Source: Streptomyces muensis (GTDB lineage: Bacteria; Actinomycetota; Actinomycetes; Streptomycetales; Streptomycetaceae). From it: a DNA stretch of 64,000 nt. Below, piece by piece: positions 54,693 to 62,857 of the stretch (the stretch's first letter is position 1; every line of letters begins with the position of its first letter). The notes under the pieces are model-generated. The model did not search any database and had not been told where the DNA came from. It worked only from the letters and a program-made list of their open reading frames with translations. The position numbers and the translations under genes were made by a program. The stretch lies in assembly GCF_021474425.1 (NCBI RefSeq), contig NZ_JAKEIP010000022.1, positions 1-64,000 on the forward strand, written 5' to 3'.

Positions 54693-55364
54693 GTGAACAC
54701 GAATCTGGTCGAAACCGTGCAGGATCCTGACCCGGCGGGAACGATGGCCGCCGCCGCGGGCACGGGTGTGGCTGACGAGGCGATGGCGCTGTTCGTCCAG
54801 GTCAGACCCGGACTGCTCAAGATCGCCAGCCGAATCGTCGGAGATGCGGGCGAGGCCGAGGACGTACTCCAGGAGGCCTGGCTCCGGTGGCAGCGGACGG
54901 ACCGTTCGGTCGTGCTGAACCCGTCTGCGCTGCTCAGGACGACAACCGTCCGGCTGGCCCTCAACCTAGTCCAGTCCGCCTGGAAACGCCGGGAATCCTG
55001 CGCCAGTACCTGGCTCCCGGAACCGCCGGACCTCGACGCCACCCCGGAAGCGGTGGCCGAGCGGCACGACGCGGTCGAGCGGGCGGTTCTGCTGCTGATG
55101 GAGACGCTGACGCCGAACCAGCGTGCCGCGTACGTCCTGCGGGAGGGGTTCGGCTACCCGTACGGCCGGATCGCCGAGCTCCTCGGCATCGGCGTGGCCA
55201 ACGCGCGGCAGCAGGTCTCCCGCGCCCAGGCCCGCCTCACCGCGCACCGGGACCGGCAGCCGGTGGACGCGGTCGCGCATCGACGGCTCGTGCAGGCCTT
55301 CCTCACCGCCGCCCGGTCGGGTGACCTCGCGCCCCTGGAAGGGGTTCTGTGCCCTGGTCGCTGA
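54693..55364 (+). CDS. ECF41-type sigma factor, truncated before the SnoaL-like domain
   Basis: A 223-residue sigma factor. Region 2 reads LLKIASRIVGDAGEAEDVLQ, EAWLRWQ; region 4 reads TPNQRAAYVLREGFGYPYGR, IAELLGIGVANARQQVSRA. The linker VDAVAHRRLVQAFLTAARSG, DLAPLEGVL that normally enters the SnoaL-like tail is present, but the frame stops at CPGR. Full ECF41 proteins, such as that at 58214, run about 80-100 residues more. In ECF41 factors this tail controls activity, so a tail-less form could be deregulated or rely on a partner. The GTG start follows GGAGGAG. It is followed by a strong hairpin. Confidence 0.83.
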   Translation: MNTNLVETVQDPDPAGTMAAAAGTGVADEAMALFVQVRPGLLKIASRIVGDAGEAEDVLQEAWLRWQRTDRSVVLNPSALLRTTTVRLALNLVQSAWKRRESCASTWLPEPPDLDATPEAVAERHDAVERAVLLLMETLTPNQRAAYVLREGFGYPYGRIAELLGIGVANARQQVSRAQARLTAHRDRQPVDAVAHRRLVQAFLTAARSGDLAPLEGVLCPGR

Positions 55365-55396
55365 CATCCGATCCGATGTGGCCCCCCGCCCATGCC

Positions 55397-55435
55397 GTTG
55401 TGGCCCCTGCCCATGCCATGGGCAGGGGCCACAAC
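55397..55435. terminator. Bidirectional terminator hairpin
   Basis: A perfect 18-bp inverted repeat, GTTGTGGCCCCTGCCCAT at 55397-55414 with its complement at 55418-55435, and a 3-nt loop. It lies between the convergent sigma factor and the SDR-like gene, 33 and 8 nt from their stops. Confidence 0.85.
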
Positions 55436-55442
55436 GCCCTTC

Positions 55443-56189
55443 TCACTGCTGTCGCGCGAGCCACTCCGACAGCTTGGTCTTCGCGATCTCCGCGTCCGGC
55501 CCCGGCAGGAGCGTGGTCTCCTGCAGCACGGCACCGGAGTACGGGGCCTGCGGGTCGGTGACGACCGTGCGCGGGTCGTTCTGGGCGGCCAGCGTCTCGC
55601 GGATGAGCTCGTCGAGCCGGAACACGTCGGGCCCCGCGATCTCCACCACGCCGTTGACCGGCGAGCCGACCGCGGTGCGGCCGACGGCCGCGGCCACGTC
55701 GTCGGAGTACATGGGCTGGAACTTCGCCGAGGGCAGCCGCACGGTGTCGCCGTCGGTCGAGATGTCCGCGATCCCCTTGACGAACTCGAAGAACTGGGTG
55801 GCGTGGACGATGGAGTAGGGCATGCCGGACTCCTTGATCAGGTCTTCCTGGGCCTGCTTGGCCCGGAAGTACCCGCTCTCCTGGAGACGGTCGGTGCCGA
55901 CCACGGACAGCGCCACGTGATGCGTCACCCCGGCCTCGGCCTCCGCCTTGAGGAGGTTCGTCGTGGAGGTCCGGAAGAAGTTCATGACGGCGTCGTCCTC
56001 CCACGACGGGGAGTTGGACACGTCGACCACGACCGACGCGCCCTGAAGGACCTCGGCGAGCCCTTCGCCCGTCAGGGTGTTGACGCCGGTGTTGGGTGCT
56101 GCCGCGACCGCCTCGTGCCCGTGCTCGCCCAGCTTGCCCACCAGCTTCGAGCCGATGAGCCCGGTTCCACCGATCACTACGACCTTCAT
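55443..56189 (-). CDS. NAD(P)-binding SDR/NmrA-like oxidoreductase or epimerase
   Basis: A 248-residue atypical short-chain dehydrogenase. The dinucleotide motif is KVVVIGGTGLIGSKLVGKL; ALSVVGTDRLQESGYFRAK holds the usual Tyr/Lys region (YFRAK), and MPYSIVHATQFFEFVKGI follows. It resembles the sugar-epimerase-like proteins often encoded beside ECF41 sigma genes and activated by them. The promoter candidate at 56233-56259 supports this. Substrate unknown. The ATG at 56189 follows GAGAGGAA. A terminator separates it from the SnoaL-less sigma gene. Confidence 0.88.
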   Translation of the reverse strand: MKVVVIGGTGLIGSKLVGKLGEHGHEAVAAAPNTGVNTLTGEGLAEVLQGASVVVDVSNSPSWEDDAVMNFFRTSTTNLLKAEAEAGVTHHVALSVVGTDRLQESGYFRAKQAQEDLIKESGMPYSIVHATQFFEFVKGIADISTDGDTVRLPSAKFQPMYSDDVAAAVGRTAVGSPVNGVVEIAGPDVFRLDELIRETLAAQNDPRTVVTDPQAPYSGAVLQETTLLPGPDAEIAKTKLSEWLARQQ

Positions 56190-56232
56190 GACGGATTCCT
56201 CTCGGAGAAAGATTTCGGTCTGCAGTAGGAGA

Positions 56233-56259
56233 GACAGGACAGGGGCTTCGCCTGTGACA
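56233..56259 (-). promoter_or_regulatory. Candidate ECF41-type promoter before the SDR-like gene
   Basis: On the minus strand TGTCACA (56259-56253), 16 nt, then TGTC (56236-56233), 43 nt before the start codon. TGTCACA is the -35 element described for ECF41 promoters and the -10 is close to its CGTC. Confidence 0.65.
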
Positions 56260-56271
56260 GGTGCCGGCGCG

Positions 56272-56315
56272 TCATTCGACGAGCGTCCCGGCAGGTCACT
56301 CGACGAGCTTTCCCT
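56272..56315. repeat. 24-bp imperfect tandem duplication at a gene end
   Basis: TCATTCGACGAGCGTCCCGG (from 56272) recurs as TCACTCGACGAGCTTTCCC (from 56296), 24 bp apart. On the minus strand the flavoprotein ends KLVE-stop and the next copy reads GTLVE-stop, so the duplication includes the stop codon. Confidence 0.55.
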
Positions 56316-58026
56316 CGGTCGAGATGTCCGCCATCAGCGCGGAGATCTCGTCCGGAACATCGGGGATGCTCTCGCGGGTGACACCGGTCGTCGGGGACCA
56401 CACGAGATTGACGCGCAGCGCGGGGTCCGGGTCCGGATAGTCGCTGCGGTTGTGGCAGCCACGGGTCTCACGGCGCTCCAGAGCCGCTTCGAGGGTGGCC
56501 CGGGCCGCCAAGGCCGCGGACTTCAGGTCGAAGGCGTGCGCGAGGTCCTGGAAGCCGGCGATGTCCGGGTGGACGCCGACGTCCGCCATCCGCTTCTCGA
56601 TCACCGCGAGCTCCGCCAGGCCCGCACGCAGGCCCTGCTCGTCGCGTACGACGCCGGCGTGCTCGGTCATGGTGTCGCGGATGGCGCGTTGCAGGGCACG
56701 GACGTTCTCCGGCCCGTCGGCCGTGAGCAGGTCGTCGATCTCGGCGCGGGCCTCGGCGACGGCCGACGCCGAACGGACCTGCGCGGTCAGGGACTGCGAG
56801 TAGGCGGCGGCCGCCCGACCGGTGATCCGGCCGAACACCAGCAACTCGATGAGGCTGTTCCCGCCGAGGCGGTTGGCCCCGTGCAGCCCGCTCGACGCCT
56901 CCCCGATCGCGTACAGCCCCCGCACATCGGTGCCGTGGTCCTCGGGACGCACCCACACCCCGCCCATCGAGTAGTGCGCGGTGGGCGCGATCTCGATCGG
57001 TTCCCGGGTGATGTCCAGCATCTGGAGGTCGAGCATCGTCTGGTAGACGCGGGGGAGTCGCGTCATGATCGTCTGCCGGGGCAGATGGGAGACGTCGAGC
57101 CATACGCCGCCCTTGGGCGTGCCGCGCCCCTCCTTGATCTCCGTGTAGGAGGCGAGGGCCACGCGGTCACGGGTGGACAGCTCCATGCGGTCGGGGTCGT
57201 AGCGGGCCATGAACCGTTCCCCGAGGGCGTTGCGCAGGATCCCGCCCTCACCCCGGGCCGCCTCGCTGACCAGCGTGCCGGCCGCGTTCTCCGGCTCGAT
57301 GATCCCGGACGGGTGGAACTGCACCAGCTCGGCGTCCCGCAGCCGGGCCCCGGCCTCCACGGCCAGCCGGAAGGAGTCACCGGTGTTCTCGTCCCGCCGC
57401 GAGGAGGTACGCCGCCAGATCCGCGTGTGGCCGCCCGCGGCGAGGATGACCGCGTCCGCGTGGATCAGATACCGCCGCCCGCTCGCCAGGTCGAAGCCGT
57501 ACGCCCCGAAGACCGCACCGTCGTGCACCAGCAGCCGGGTGATGTAGACGCCGTCGAGCACGGGGACGGCGAGCTGCTCGGCGCGCCTGATGAGCGTGCG
57601 CTGGATCTCCAGACCGGTGTAGTCGCCGGCGAACGCGGTCCGCCGGAACTTGTGCGCGCCGAAGAACCGCTGGGAGATACGGCCGTCCTCCTCGCGCGCG
57701 AAGGCCATGCCGTAGCGCTCCAGGTCCTCGATGCCCCGGGCGGCGCCCCGGGTGACGATCTCCACGGTGCGCGGGTCGGCGAGCAGATAGCTCTCCTTGA
57801 TCGTGTCCGCCGCGTGCTGCTGCCAGCTGTCCTGCGGATCCATCGTGGCCAGCGCCGCGTTGATGCCCCCGGCGGCCAGCGCCGTATGGGCGTCCTCCTT
57901 GGGGCGTTTGCCGACCGCGAGGACGTCGACACCGGCCTCGGCCAGTTCGATGGCCGCGCGCAGACCGGCACCTCCGGTGCCGATCACCAGCACCATGGTG
58001 GAAAGTCGTCGTTCGGTGAGAGCCAC
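56296..58026 (-). CDS. Solo FAD-dependent fumarate reductase/succinate dehydrogenase-type flavoprotein
   Basis: A 576-residue flavoprotein of the SdhA/FrdA/NadB superfamily. It has the FAD motif VLVIGTGGAGLRAAIELAEA, HTALAAGGINAALAT, QFHPSGIIEPE, SEAARGEGGILRN and HYSMGGVWVRPEDH. No iron-sulfur or membrane subunit gene is adjacent, and the C-terminal helix domain is present, so it may work with soluble electron donors or with the SdhBC set at 22974. L-aspartate oxidase is an alternative, but no nadA or nadC is near. The GTG start follows GGAG. The ECF41-style promoter at 58061-58087 and the ECF41 gene at 58214 suggest sigma control. Confidence 0.88.
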   Translation of the reverse strand: MALTERRLSTMVLVIGTGGAGLRAAIELAEAGVDVLAVGKRPKEDAHTALAAGGINAALATMDPQDSWQQHAADTIKESYLLADPRTVEIVTRGAARGIEDLERYGMAFAREEDGRISQRFFGAHKFRRTAFAGDYTGLEIQRTLIRRAEQLAVPVLDGVYITRLLVHDGAVFGAYGFDLASGRRYLIHADAVILAAGGHTRIWRRTSSRRDENTGDSFRLAVEAGARLRDAELVQFHPSGIIEPENAAGTLVSEAARGEGGILRNALGERFMARYDPDRMELSTRDRVALASYTEIKEGRGTPKGGVWLDVSHLPRQTIMTRLPRVYQTMLDLQMLDITREPIEIAPTAHYSMGGVWVRPEDHGTDVRGLYAIGEASSGLHGANRLGGNSLIELLVFGRITGRAAAAYSQSLTAQVRSASAVAEARAEIDDLLTADGPENVRALQRAIRDTMTEHAGVVRDEQGLRAGLAELAVIEKRMADVGVHPDIAGFQDLAHAFDLKSAALAARATLEAALERRETRGCHNRSDYPDPDPALRVNLVWSPTTGVTRESIPDVPDEISALMADISTEGKLVE

Positions 58027-58060
58027 GGTGTACTCCGATCACGGGGTTGTCACCGAGTAC

Positions 58061-58087
58061 GACCGGTTGGCCGCCGGATCTGTGACA
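58061..58087 (-). promoter_or_regulatory. Candidate ECF41-type promoter before the flavoprotein
   Basis: On the minus strand TGTCACA (58087-58081), 16 nt, then GGTC (58064-58061), 34 nt before the start codon. The -35 is identical to that before the SDR-like gene and the spacing is the same in all three candidates. The 58027-58213 gap holds no gene. Confidence 0.65.
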
Positions 58088-58213
58088 ACGCCCGCCGCCG
58101 ACCCGCGCACCCCGGCATGCCCGCACGGGCGGACCGAGCGGACCGGGTGCCCTCCCATCCTGTGGCACGCCCCGCTTCGGCGCAGGCGGGAGCAGTGCGG
58201 CAGGCCGCCGGAC

Positions 58214-59125
58214 TCAGTCGGTCAGCGACGCCACGTACGGAGCCAGCTTGTCCGGGTTCATGACCCACATGATGCGTTCGATGCCCCGGGCCGAGATGTC
58301 GGCGCAGAGCAGGGCCACGGGGTTGCCCCCGGCCGTGACGAGGACGGCCGGCCGGCCGTTGGCCTCGACCCAGCGGACCTCCGTCGGCGGCCAGAACCGC
58401 GGGGCGAAGGCGGCGAGGTACTTGGACACGCGCGGCCGCCCGACCACCGGGATCCTGGAGGCGCCGCGGATCCCACCGCCGTCGGTGTAGCTGACGACGT
58501 CGTCCGTGAGGACGTCCTCCAGCACCGACAGGCTGCCGGTCCGGGCCGCGTCGAGGAACACCTCCAGCAGCCGCCGATGCACGCCGTCGCCGACCGGCTG
58601 CCTGCGTTCGGCCGCCAGGTGCTTCCTGGCGCGGGTCACCAGCTGGCGCGTATGGGCCTCGTTCGTCTCCAGGATGTCCGCGATCCGCTTGTACGGGTAG
58701 TCGAAGGCCTCCCGCAGCACGTAGGCGGCCCGTTCCACGGGGTTGAGCCTCTCGAGGAGCAGCAGCACCGCCAGGTCCAGCGCCTCGGCCCGTTCGGCGC
58801 CCAGCTGCGGATCCGCACTGGTGTCGACCGGCTCCGGGAGCCAGGGACCGGTGTACGACTCGCGCCGCATCCTGGCGGACTGGGCGAGGTTGATCGCCAG
58901 ACGGGAGGTGATGGTCGCCAGGAACGCGGTCGGCTCCTTGACCACCGTGCGGTCGGTGTTCTGCCACCGCACCCACGCCTCCTGGACGATGTCCTCGGCC
59001 TCCGCCGCGCTGCCGAGGATCCGGTACGCGATGCCGAACAGCTGAGGGCGCGCCGCCATGAACTGCCGCGCCGCCTGGTCGAGGGAGCCCGTGTCGTCGG
59101 AGCTCGTGTCGTCCTCGGCGCGCAT
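58214..59125 (-). CDS. Full-length ECF41 (SigJ-like) sigma factor
   Basis: A 303-residue factor. Region 2 reads PQLFGIAYRILGSAAEAEDI, VQEAWVRWQ; region 4 reads LNPVERAAYVLREAFDYPYK, RIADILETNEAHTRQLVTRA; the C-terminal SnoaL-like domain (about residues 200-303) carries the family DGGG motif (SYTDGGGIRG) and NPDKL near the end. ECF41 factors have no membrane anti-sigma; the tail itself tunes activity, and targets are usually nearby oxidoreductase, epimerase or CMD genes. Here the SDR-like gene (55443), the flavoprotein (56296) and perhaps the CMD gene (63793) fit. The start follows GGAGGA. It lies upstream of the flavoprotein on the same strand. Confidence 0.93.
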   Translation of the reverse strand: MRAEDDTSSDDTGSLDQAARQFMAARPQLFGIAYRILGSAAEAEDIVQEAWVRWQNTDRTVVKEPTAFLATITSRLAINLAQSARMRRESYTGPWLPEPVDTSADPQLGAERAEALDLAVLLLLERLNPVERAAYVLREAFDYPYKRIADILETNEAHTRQLVTRARKHLAAERRQPVGDGVHRRLLEVFLDAARTGSLSVLEDVLTDDVVSYTDGGGIRGASRIPVVGRPRVSKYLAAFAPRFWPPTEVRWVEANGRPAVLVTAGGNPVALLCADISARGIERIMWVMNPDKLAPYVASLTD

Positions 59126-59281
59126 GTATGTCCTCCAGTCCTGAACGGCCAGGCTACAAGCGGGTCCGGTCCGATCGCCTCCCAGGTCACGGGGGCCGGA
59201 GTGGCCCGCAGCCGGCGTTGGTAGCGTCGACCCTGCGCCGCGGCCGTCGGCGCGGTGTGTCCTTCGACCGAGAGAGATCTG

Positions 59282-60193
59282 ATGTCCCCGACCATTCGCA
59301 GGGCCGTGATTCCCGCAGCAGGGCTCGGCTCCCGGCTGCTGCCGCTGACGAAGGCGACGCCGAAGGAGATGCTTCCGGTCGGTGACAAGCCGGTCATCGA
59401 GCACACCGTGCGGGAGCTGGTGGACTCCGGAATCACCGACATCACCATCGTGGTCTCCGGCGGCAAGAGCCTCATCCAGGACCACTTCCGGCCCAACCCG
59501 GCCCTGGTCGACCAGCTGCGGGCCGACGGCAAGACGGCCTACGCGGACGCCGTGGAGGAGGTCGCGGAACTGGCCCGCCAGGGCCACATCACCTACCTCG
59601 ACCAGTACGGCCCGTACGGCAACGGCACCCCGGTGCTGAACGCCGCCCGCTCCTTCGGCGACGAGCCGGTCCTGGTGCTGTGGCCCGACGACGTCTTCGT
59701 GGCCGAGGTCCCGCGCGCCCAGCAGCTGATCCGCGCCTACGAGCAGACCGGCTGCCCGGTGCTGGCCCTGCTGCCGATGGACCCCACCGAGTCCCAGCGC
59801 TACGGCGTGCCCATCGTCAAGGAGGACCTCGGAGACGGCCAGCTGCGCATCACCGGCCTGGTCGAGAAGCCCGAGCCCTCCGCCGCCCCGTCGTCGTACG
59901 CCGCCATCGGCGGCTATGTCGTCACCCCCGGCATCATCGACGAGCTGCGTGAGCAGACCCGCCGCTGGTACGAGCACCGGACCGGCGAGGTCTACCTGAC
60001 CGACGCCATCAACGCCTACGCCGCCACCCGTGCCGTGTACGGGCAGGTGATCAAGGGCCGCTGGTACGACACCGGCAACCCGGCCGACTACCTGGTCGCC
60101 CAGATGGCGTCAGCCCTGGCCCACCCGGAGTACGGCCCGCTGCTGCGGCGCCTGGTCGCCGGCCTCGACGACGACCAGGCCACGACCTCGTAG
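59282..60193 (+). CDS. galU: UTP-glucose-1-phosphate uridylyltransferase
   Basis: A 303-residue nucleotidyltransferase. RAVIPAAGLGSRLLPLTKAT with PKEMLPVGDKPVIEH is the GalU-type signature; LWPDDVFVAE is the metal Asp region; GLVEKPEP and GRWYDTGNPADYL follow. It makes UDP-glucose from UTP and glucose-1-phosphate for glycan and glycolipid synthesis. The ATG at 59282 follows GAGAGA; a longer frame from 59255 is unlikely. It converges with the hydrolase-like gene of the glycosyltransferase operon, with 13 nt between stops. UDP-glucose could feed the glycosyltransferase at 61631. Confidence 0.92.
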   Translation: MSPTIRRAVIPAAGLGSRLLPLTKATPKEMLPVGDKPVIEHTVRELVDSGITDITIVVSGGKSLIQDHFRPNPALVDQLRADGKTAYADAVEEVAELARQGHITYLDQYGPYGNGTPVLNAARSFGDEPVLVLWPDDVFVAEVPRAQQLIRAYEQTGCPVLALLPMDPTESQRYGVPIVKEDLGDGQLRITGLVEKPEPSAAPSSYAAIGGYVVTPGIIDELREQTRRWYEHRTGEVYLTDAINAYAATRAVYGQVIKGRWYDTGNPADYLVAQMASALAHPEYGPLLRRLVAGLDDDQATTS

Positions 60194-60206
60194 CGCGCCC
60201 CGCCCC

Positions 60207-61145
60207 TCAGGGCGCCGGGCGGTCGCCGGCCGCGGGCGCTGCGTGCCGGGCGCGGATCAGGGTGATCACGGTGTCGGCCGTGTGGTCGAGGTGAGTGCGG
60301 CCGTCCGGCAGCCGTTGCTCCGGGCTGATGTAGCTGTGCGGGCCGAGATGGGTGGCCGGGTCGAGCCGGTGCACGGTGATCTTCCCGGCGCGGCGGGCCC
60401 GGTTCCATCCGCTGCGCCGCAGCAGCCGCCAGCGCTGCGGGAAGATCCAGGTGCCGACCCGCTCGATCCGGTCGTAGGCGCTGGTGAGCTGGTGCACCTG
60501 CTCGGCACGGGTGAGGTCGTTGGCACCGTTGTGGAACCCGCCCAGCGTGATCACCACGACCGGGCAGCGCAACCGGGTGTGCAGCTCGTCCACCGCTCCC
60601 GTGGCGACCTGGGCACCGCCGCTGTAGCTGAGCAGCACCACGGGGATGCCGCTGTCGGCCCGGTAGCCGGCCAGCTCCAGCTGGGTGGCGATCTGGGAGC
60701 CGACGGCCCGGTTGTACAGCGGGCGGTAGCGGTGGTCGGCGGCCACGAAGACCTGCATGACGTTGTGCAGGAACAGCAGCACCCCGATGTGCCGGCGCAG
60801 CCACGCCCACACCGGCCGGTCCGCGAGCGGGTCGGCCAGCGGCGAGTAGGGCTGCACCTGCCCCAGCACCCGTAGCTCCGGCGCCCCGGCGAGCACCGCC
60901 TTCACCAGCTGGCCGCCGTCCCGGGTGTCCCGTACCCGGCGTTTGCCGATGCCGTCGAGATAGACCAGGTAGGCGTCCGGAGGGCGGTCGGCGGCGGCGC
61001 CCCGGGCGTAGGGCACGCCCTGGGGGAGCACGGTGGTGGGGGAGCGGAAGCCGGCGCTGTAGGCCAGCACCTCGTAGCGGGCCAGCAGACCCTCGGCGAG
61101 CAGGACCGGCCCGAACACACAGGCCCAGAAGAGGAAGTCGTTCAT
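60207..61145 (-). CDS. Membrane-anchored alpha/beta-hydrolase-like protein of unknown function
   Basis: A 312-residue protein. A hydrophobic N-terminus (NDFLFWACVFGPVLLAEGLL) is followed by a domain in which VVLLSYSGGAQVATGAVDEL resembles a nucleophile elbow (S-x-S-G-G) and CPVVVITLGGFHNG a later strand. A final histidine may be in LDHTAD. This suggests an alpha/beta-hydrolase fold, but the match is weak and no function is proven. Its ATG overlaps the stop of the membrane-protein gene upstream (ATGA at 61142-61145). It is the last gene of the operon on this strand. Confidence 0.68.
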   Translation of the reverse strand: MNDFLFWACVFGPVLLAEGLLARYEVLAYSAGFRSPTTVLPQGVPYARGAAADRPPDAYLVYLDGIGKRRVRDTRDGGQLVKAVLAGAPELRVLGQVQPYSPLADPLADRPVWAWLRRHIGVLLFLHNVMQVFVAADHRYRPLYNRAVGSQIATQLELAGYRADSGIPVVLLSYSGGAQVATGAVDELHTRLRCPVVVITLGGFHNGANDLTRAEQVHQLTSAYDRIERVGTWIFPQRWRLLRRSGWNRARRAGKITVHRLDPATHLGPHSYISPEQRLPDGRTHLDHTADTVITLIRARHAAPAAGDRPAP

Positions 61146-61627
61146 GCGATCGGCTCCGGTGTCCGGGGCGCGCCGGCCCTCACGACCAGACGCCGAACGG
61201 CTCCCACGGTCACGCCGAGTCCGACGCCGGACACGGCCACACAGCCGGCGGCGCCCCACCAGCCGAGTTCGGTCGCGTCCGCCAGCGGCCCGGCCAGGCC
61301 CGCCCCGACCCCGACGAAGAGCAGCAGGTGGAGCAGGGGTCCCAGCAGTGGGAACGCGAGGACGGCGGCGAGTACCAGCGGAGCGACCAGGCCCGGCGTC
61401 CACTCCAGTCCGTCGCCCGAGGGCGCCGAGGAGATCAGCAGCTCGGCCAGGGTCCACGCGGTCAGCGGCCACAGCGCCAGTACGGCGGCCTCGACGAGCC
61501 CGGCAGCCAGCAGCAGTCCGGGCACGAGCCGCCGTGACATGCCGGGCCGGCGTGCCAGCAGCGGCAGGATGCGCCCGGCGGCCTCGGAAAGCCCGGCGAA
61601 CAGCAGCAGGACGAAGACCAGTGACAT
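61142..61627 (-). CDS. Small multi-spanning membrane protein
   Basis: A 161-residue hydrophobic protein with about five membrane helices (about residues 3-22, 32-52, 78-100, 103-122 and 128-146) and no charged active-site motif. It is sandwiched between the glycosyltransferase gene (gap 3 nt) and the hydrolase-like gene (ATGA overlap), so it is part of the same unit. It may anchor or move the product across the membrane; that is only inference. Confidence 0.75.
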   Translation of the reverse strand: MSLVFVLLLFAGLSEAAGRILPLLARRPGMSRRLVPGLLLAAGLVEAAVLALWPLTAWTLAELLISSAPSGDGLEWTPGLVAPLVLAAVLAFPLLGPLLHLLLFVGVGAGLAGPLADATELGWWGAAGCVAVSGVGLGVTVGAVRRLVVRAGAPRTPEPIA

Positions 61628-61630
61628 CGC

Positions 61631-62857
61631 TCAGCCCCGTTGCGTCGGATCGACGGCGACCACGGTCGGCGGGACCTGGCCCGCGGCCCGCACGTACTGT
61701 TCGAGTTCGTCGGCGGCCCGCCGGTATCCGCCCGCCTCGCGCTGGGCGTCCTTAAGGGTGGCGGCGGCGGTCCGGAACCCGGGCTCGTGCAGCAGCCGCC
61801 GGGCGAGGGCACGTACGGCGCCCTTTGTGACGTCCTCGGTGCCCAGGGACAGACCGGCGCCGAGTTCGACGACGCGGGCGGCGGTCATCGGCTGGTCGGC
61901 GCCCTGCGGGACCACCAGCATCGGGACCCCCGCGTGCATCGCCTCGTTCACGCTGTTCATCCCGCCGTGGGTGACGAACAGCGCGGCGCGGTCCAGCACT
62001 TCGAGCTGCGGCACGAACCGCAGGGGAAGCACGTTCGCCGGCAACGGCCCCAGCGCGTCCGGGTCGGTCTGCCCGGTCGCGACGATCACCGTGCCGCCCA
62101 GCGGGGCGAGGGCGCTCGCGAACGTCCGCAGCAGCTTCGGGCCGGCGCCGAACACCGTGCCGAGCGAGGCGTACAGCACCGGGTCGTGGAGCCGGTCGGC
62201 CTCGAACGACGGGTCGGCGGGGCGGGCGCCGATGCTCGGGCCGACGAAGCGGTAGGAGGCGTCGAAGTCCTCGACCGCGGGCTGGAACGCCCGTGAGGTG
62301 TACACCAGATTGAGCGGCTGGCGGATGTTCAGCAGGTCGACCAGGGGCAGGCCCCGTGCGTCGAAGCGGCGGTGCAGCTCCCGACGGGCGCGGACGTACC
62401 CCCGTACGCTGCGGGGCTGGGCCCAGGCCCCGGCCAACAGGTCCCAGGAGGCGCCGGTGGGGCTGGGGACGTGCCGGCCGAAGGCGAAGGTGGTGAACGA
62501 CGATGCCGCCGGCACCCCGAGTTCGCGGGCGGCCACCGCGCCCCACAGACACGAACTGTCGTGGACGATCAGGTCGGGCCGGTCCCGGCGCAGATCGTCG
62601 AGCACGGCCGGCAGCAGCCGGACGGTGGTGCTCGCGAGCGACTCCAGCAGCGTGATGGGCGTCGGCGGATCGGGGAGCGGCTGCTCGCCCCCGGGGTAGA
62701 GCCGCACGGTCGCGCCGGCGGCCTCGATCTCCGCCCGGAACGCGGGCGAGGTGTGGTATGTGACCGTGTGACCGCGCCGGACGAGCTCGGCCACGACCGG
62801 CAGCGTCGGGTTGACGTGCCCGTGCATGCCGATGTTGAGGAACGCGACGGTACTCAC
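61631..62857 (-). CDS. Macrolide-type (GT1, MGT) glycosyltransferase
   Basis: A 408-residue GT-B enzyme. The N-terminal acceptor part starts STVAFLNIGMHGHVNPTLPV; the donor-binding C-terminal signature reads FVTHGGMNSVNEAMHAGVPM and LVVPQGADQPMTAARV, with VLYASLGTVFG before it. It transfers a sugar from a nucleotide donor (often UDP-glucose) to a lipid, macrolide or other small molecule. The GTG start overlaps the patatin stop (GTGA at 62854-62857). With patatin it could act on a lipid acceptor, but self-protection by glycosylation of an antibiotic is equally possible for this family. Confidence 0.9.
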   Translation of the reverse strand: MSTVAFLNIGMHGHVNPTLPVVAELVRRGHTVTYHTSPAFRAEIEAAGATVRLYPGGEQPLPDPPTPITLLESLASTTVRLLPAVLDDLRRDRPDLIVHDSSCLWGAVAARELGVPAASSFTTFAFGRHVPSPTGASWDLLAGAWAQPRSVRGYVRARRELHRRFDARGLPLVDLLNIRQPLNLVYTSRAFQPAVEDFDASYRFVGPSIGARPADPSFEADRLHDPVLYASLGTVFGAGPKLLRTFASALAPLGGTVIVATGQTDPDALGPLPANVLPLRFVPQLEVLDRAALFVTHGGMNSVNEAMHAGVPMLVVPQGADQPMTAARVVELGAGLSLGTEDVTKGAVRALARRLLHEPGFRTAAATLKDAQREAGGYRRAADELEQYVRAAGQVPPTVVAVDPTQRG

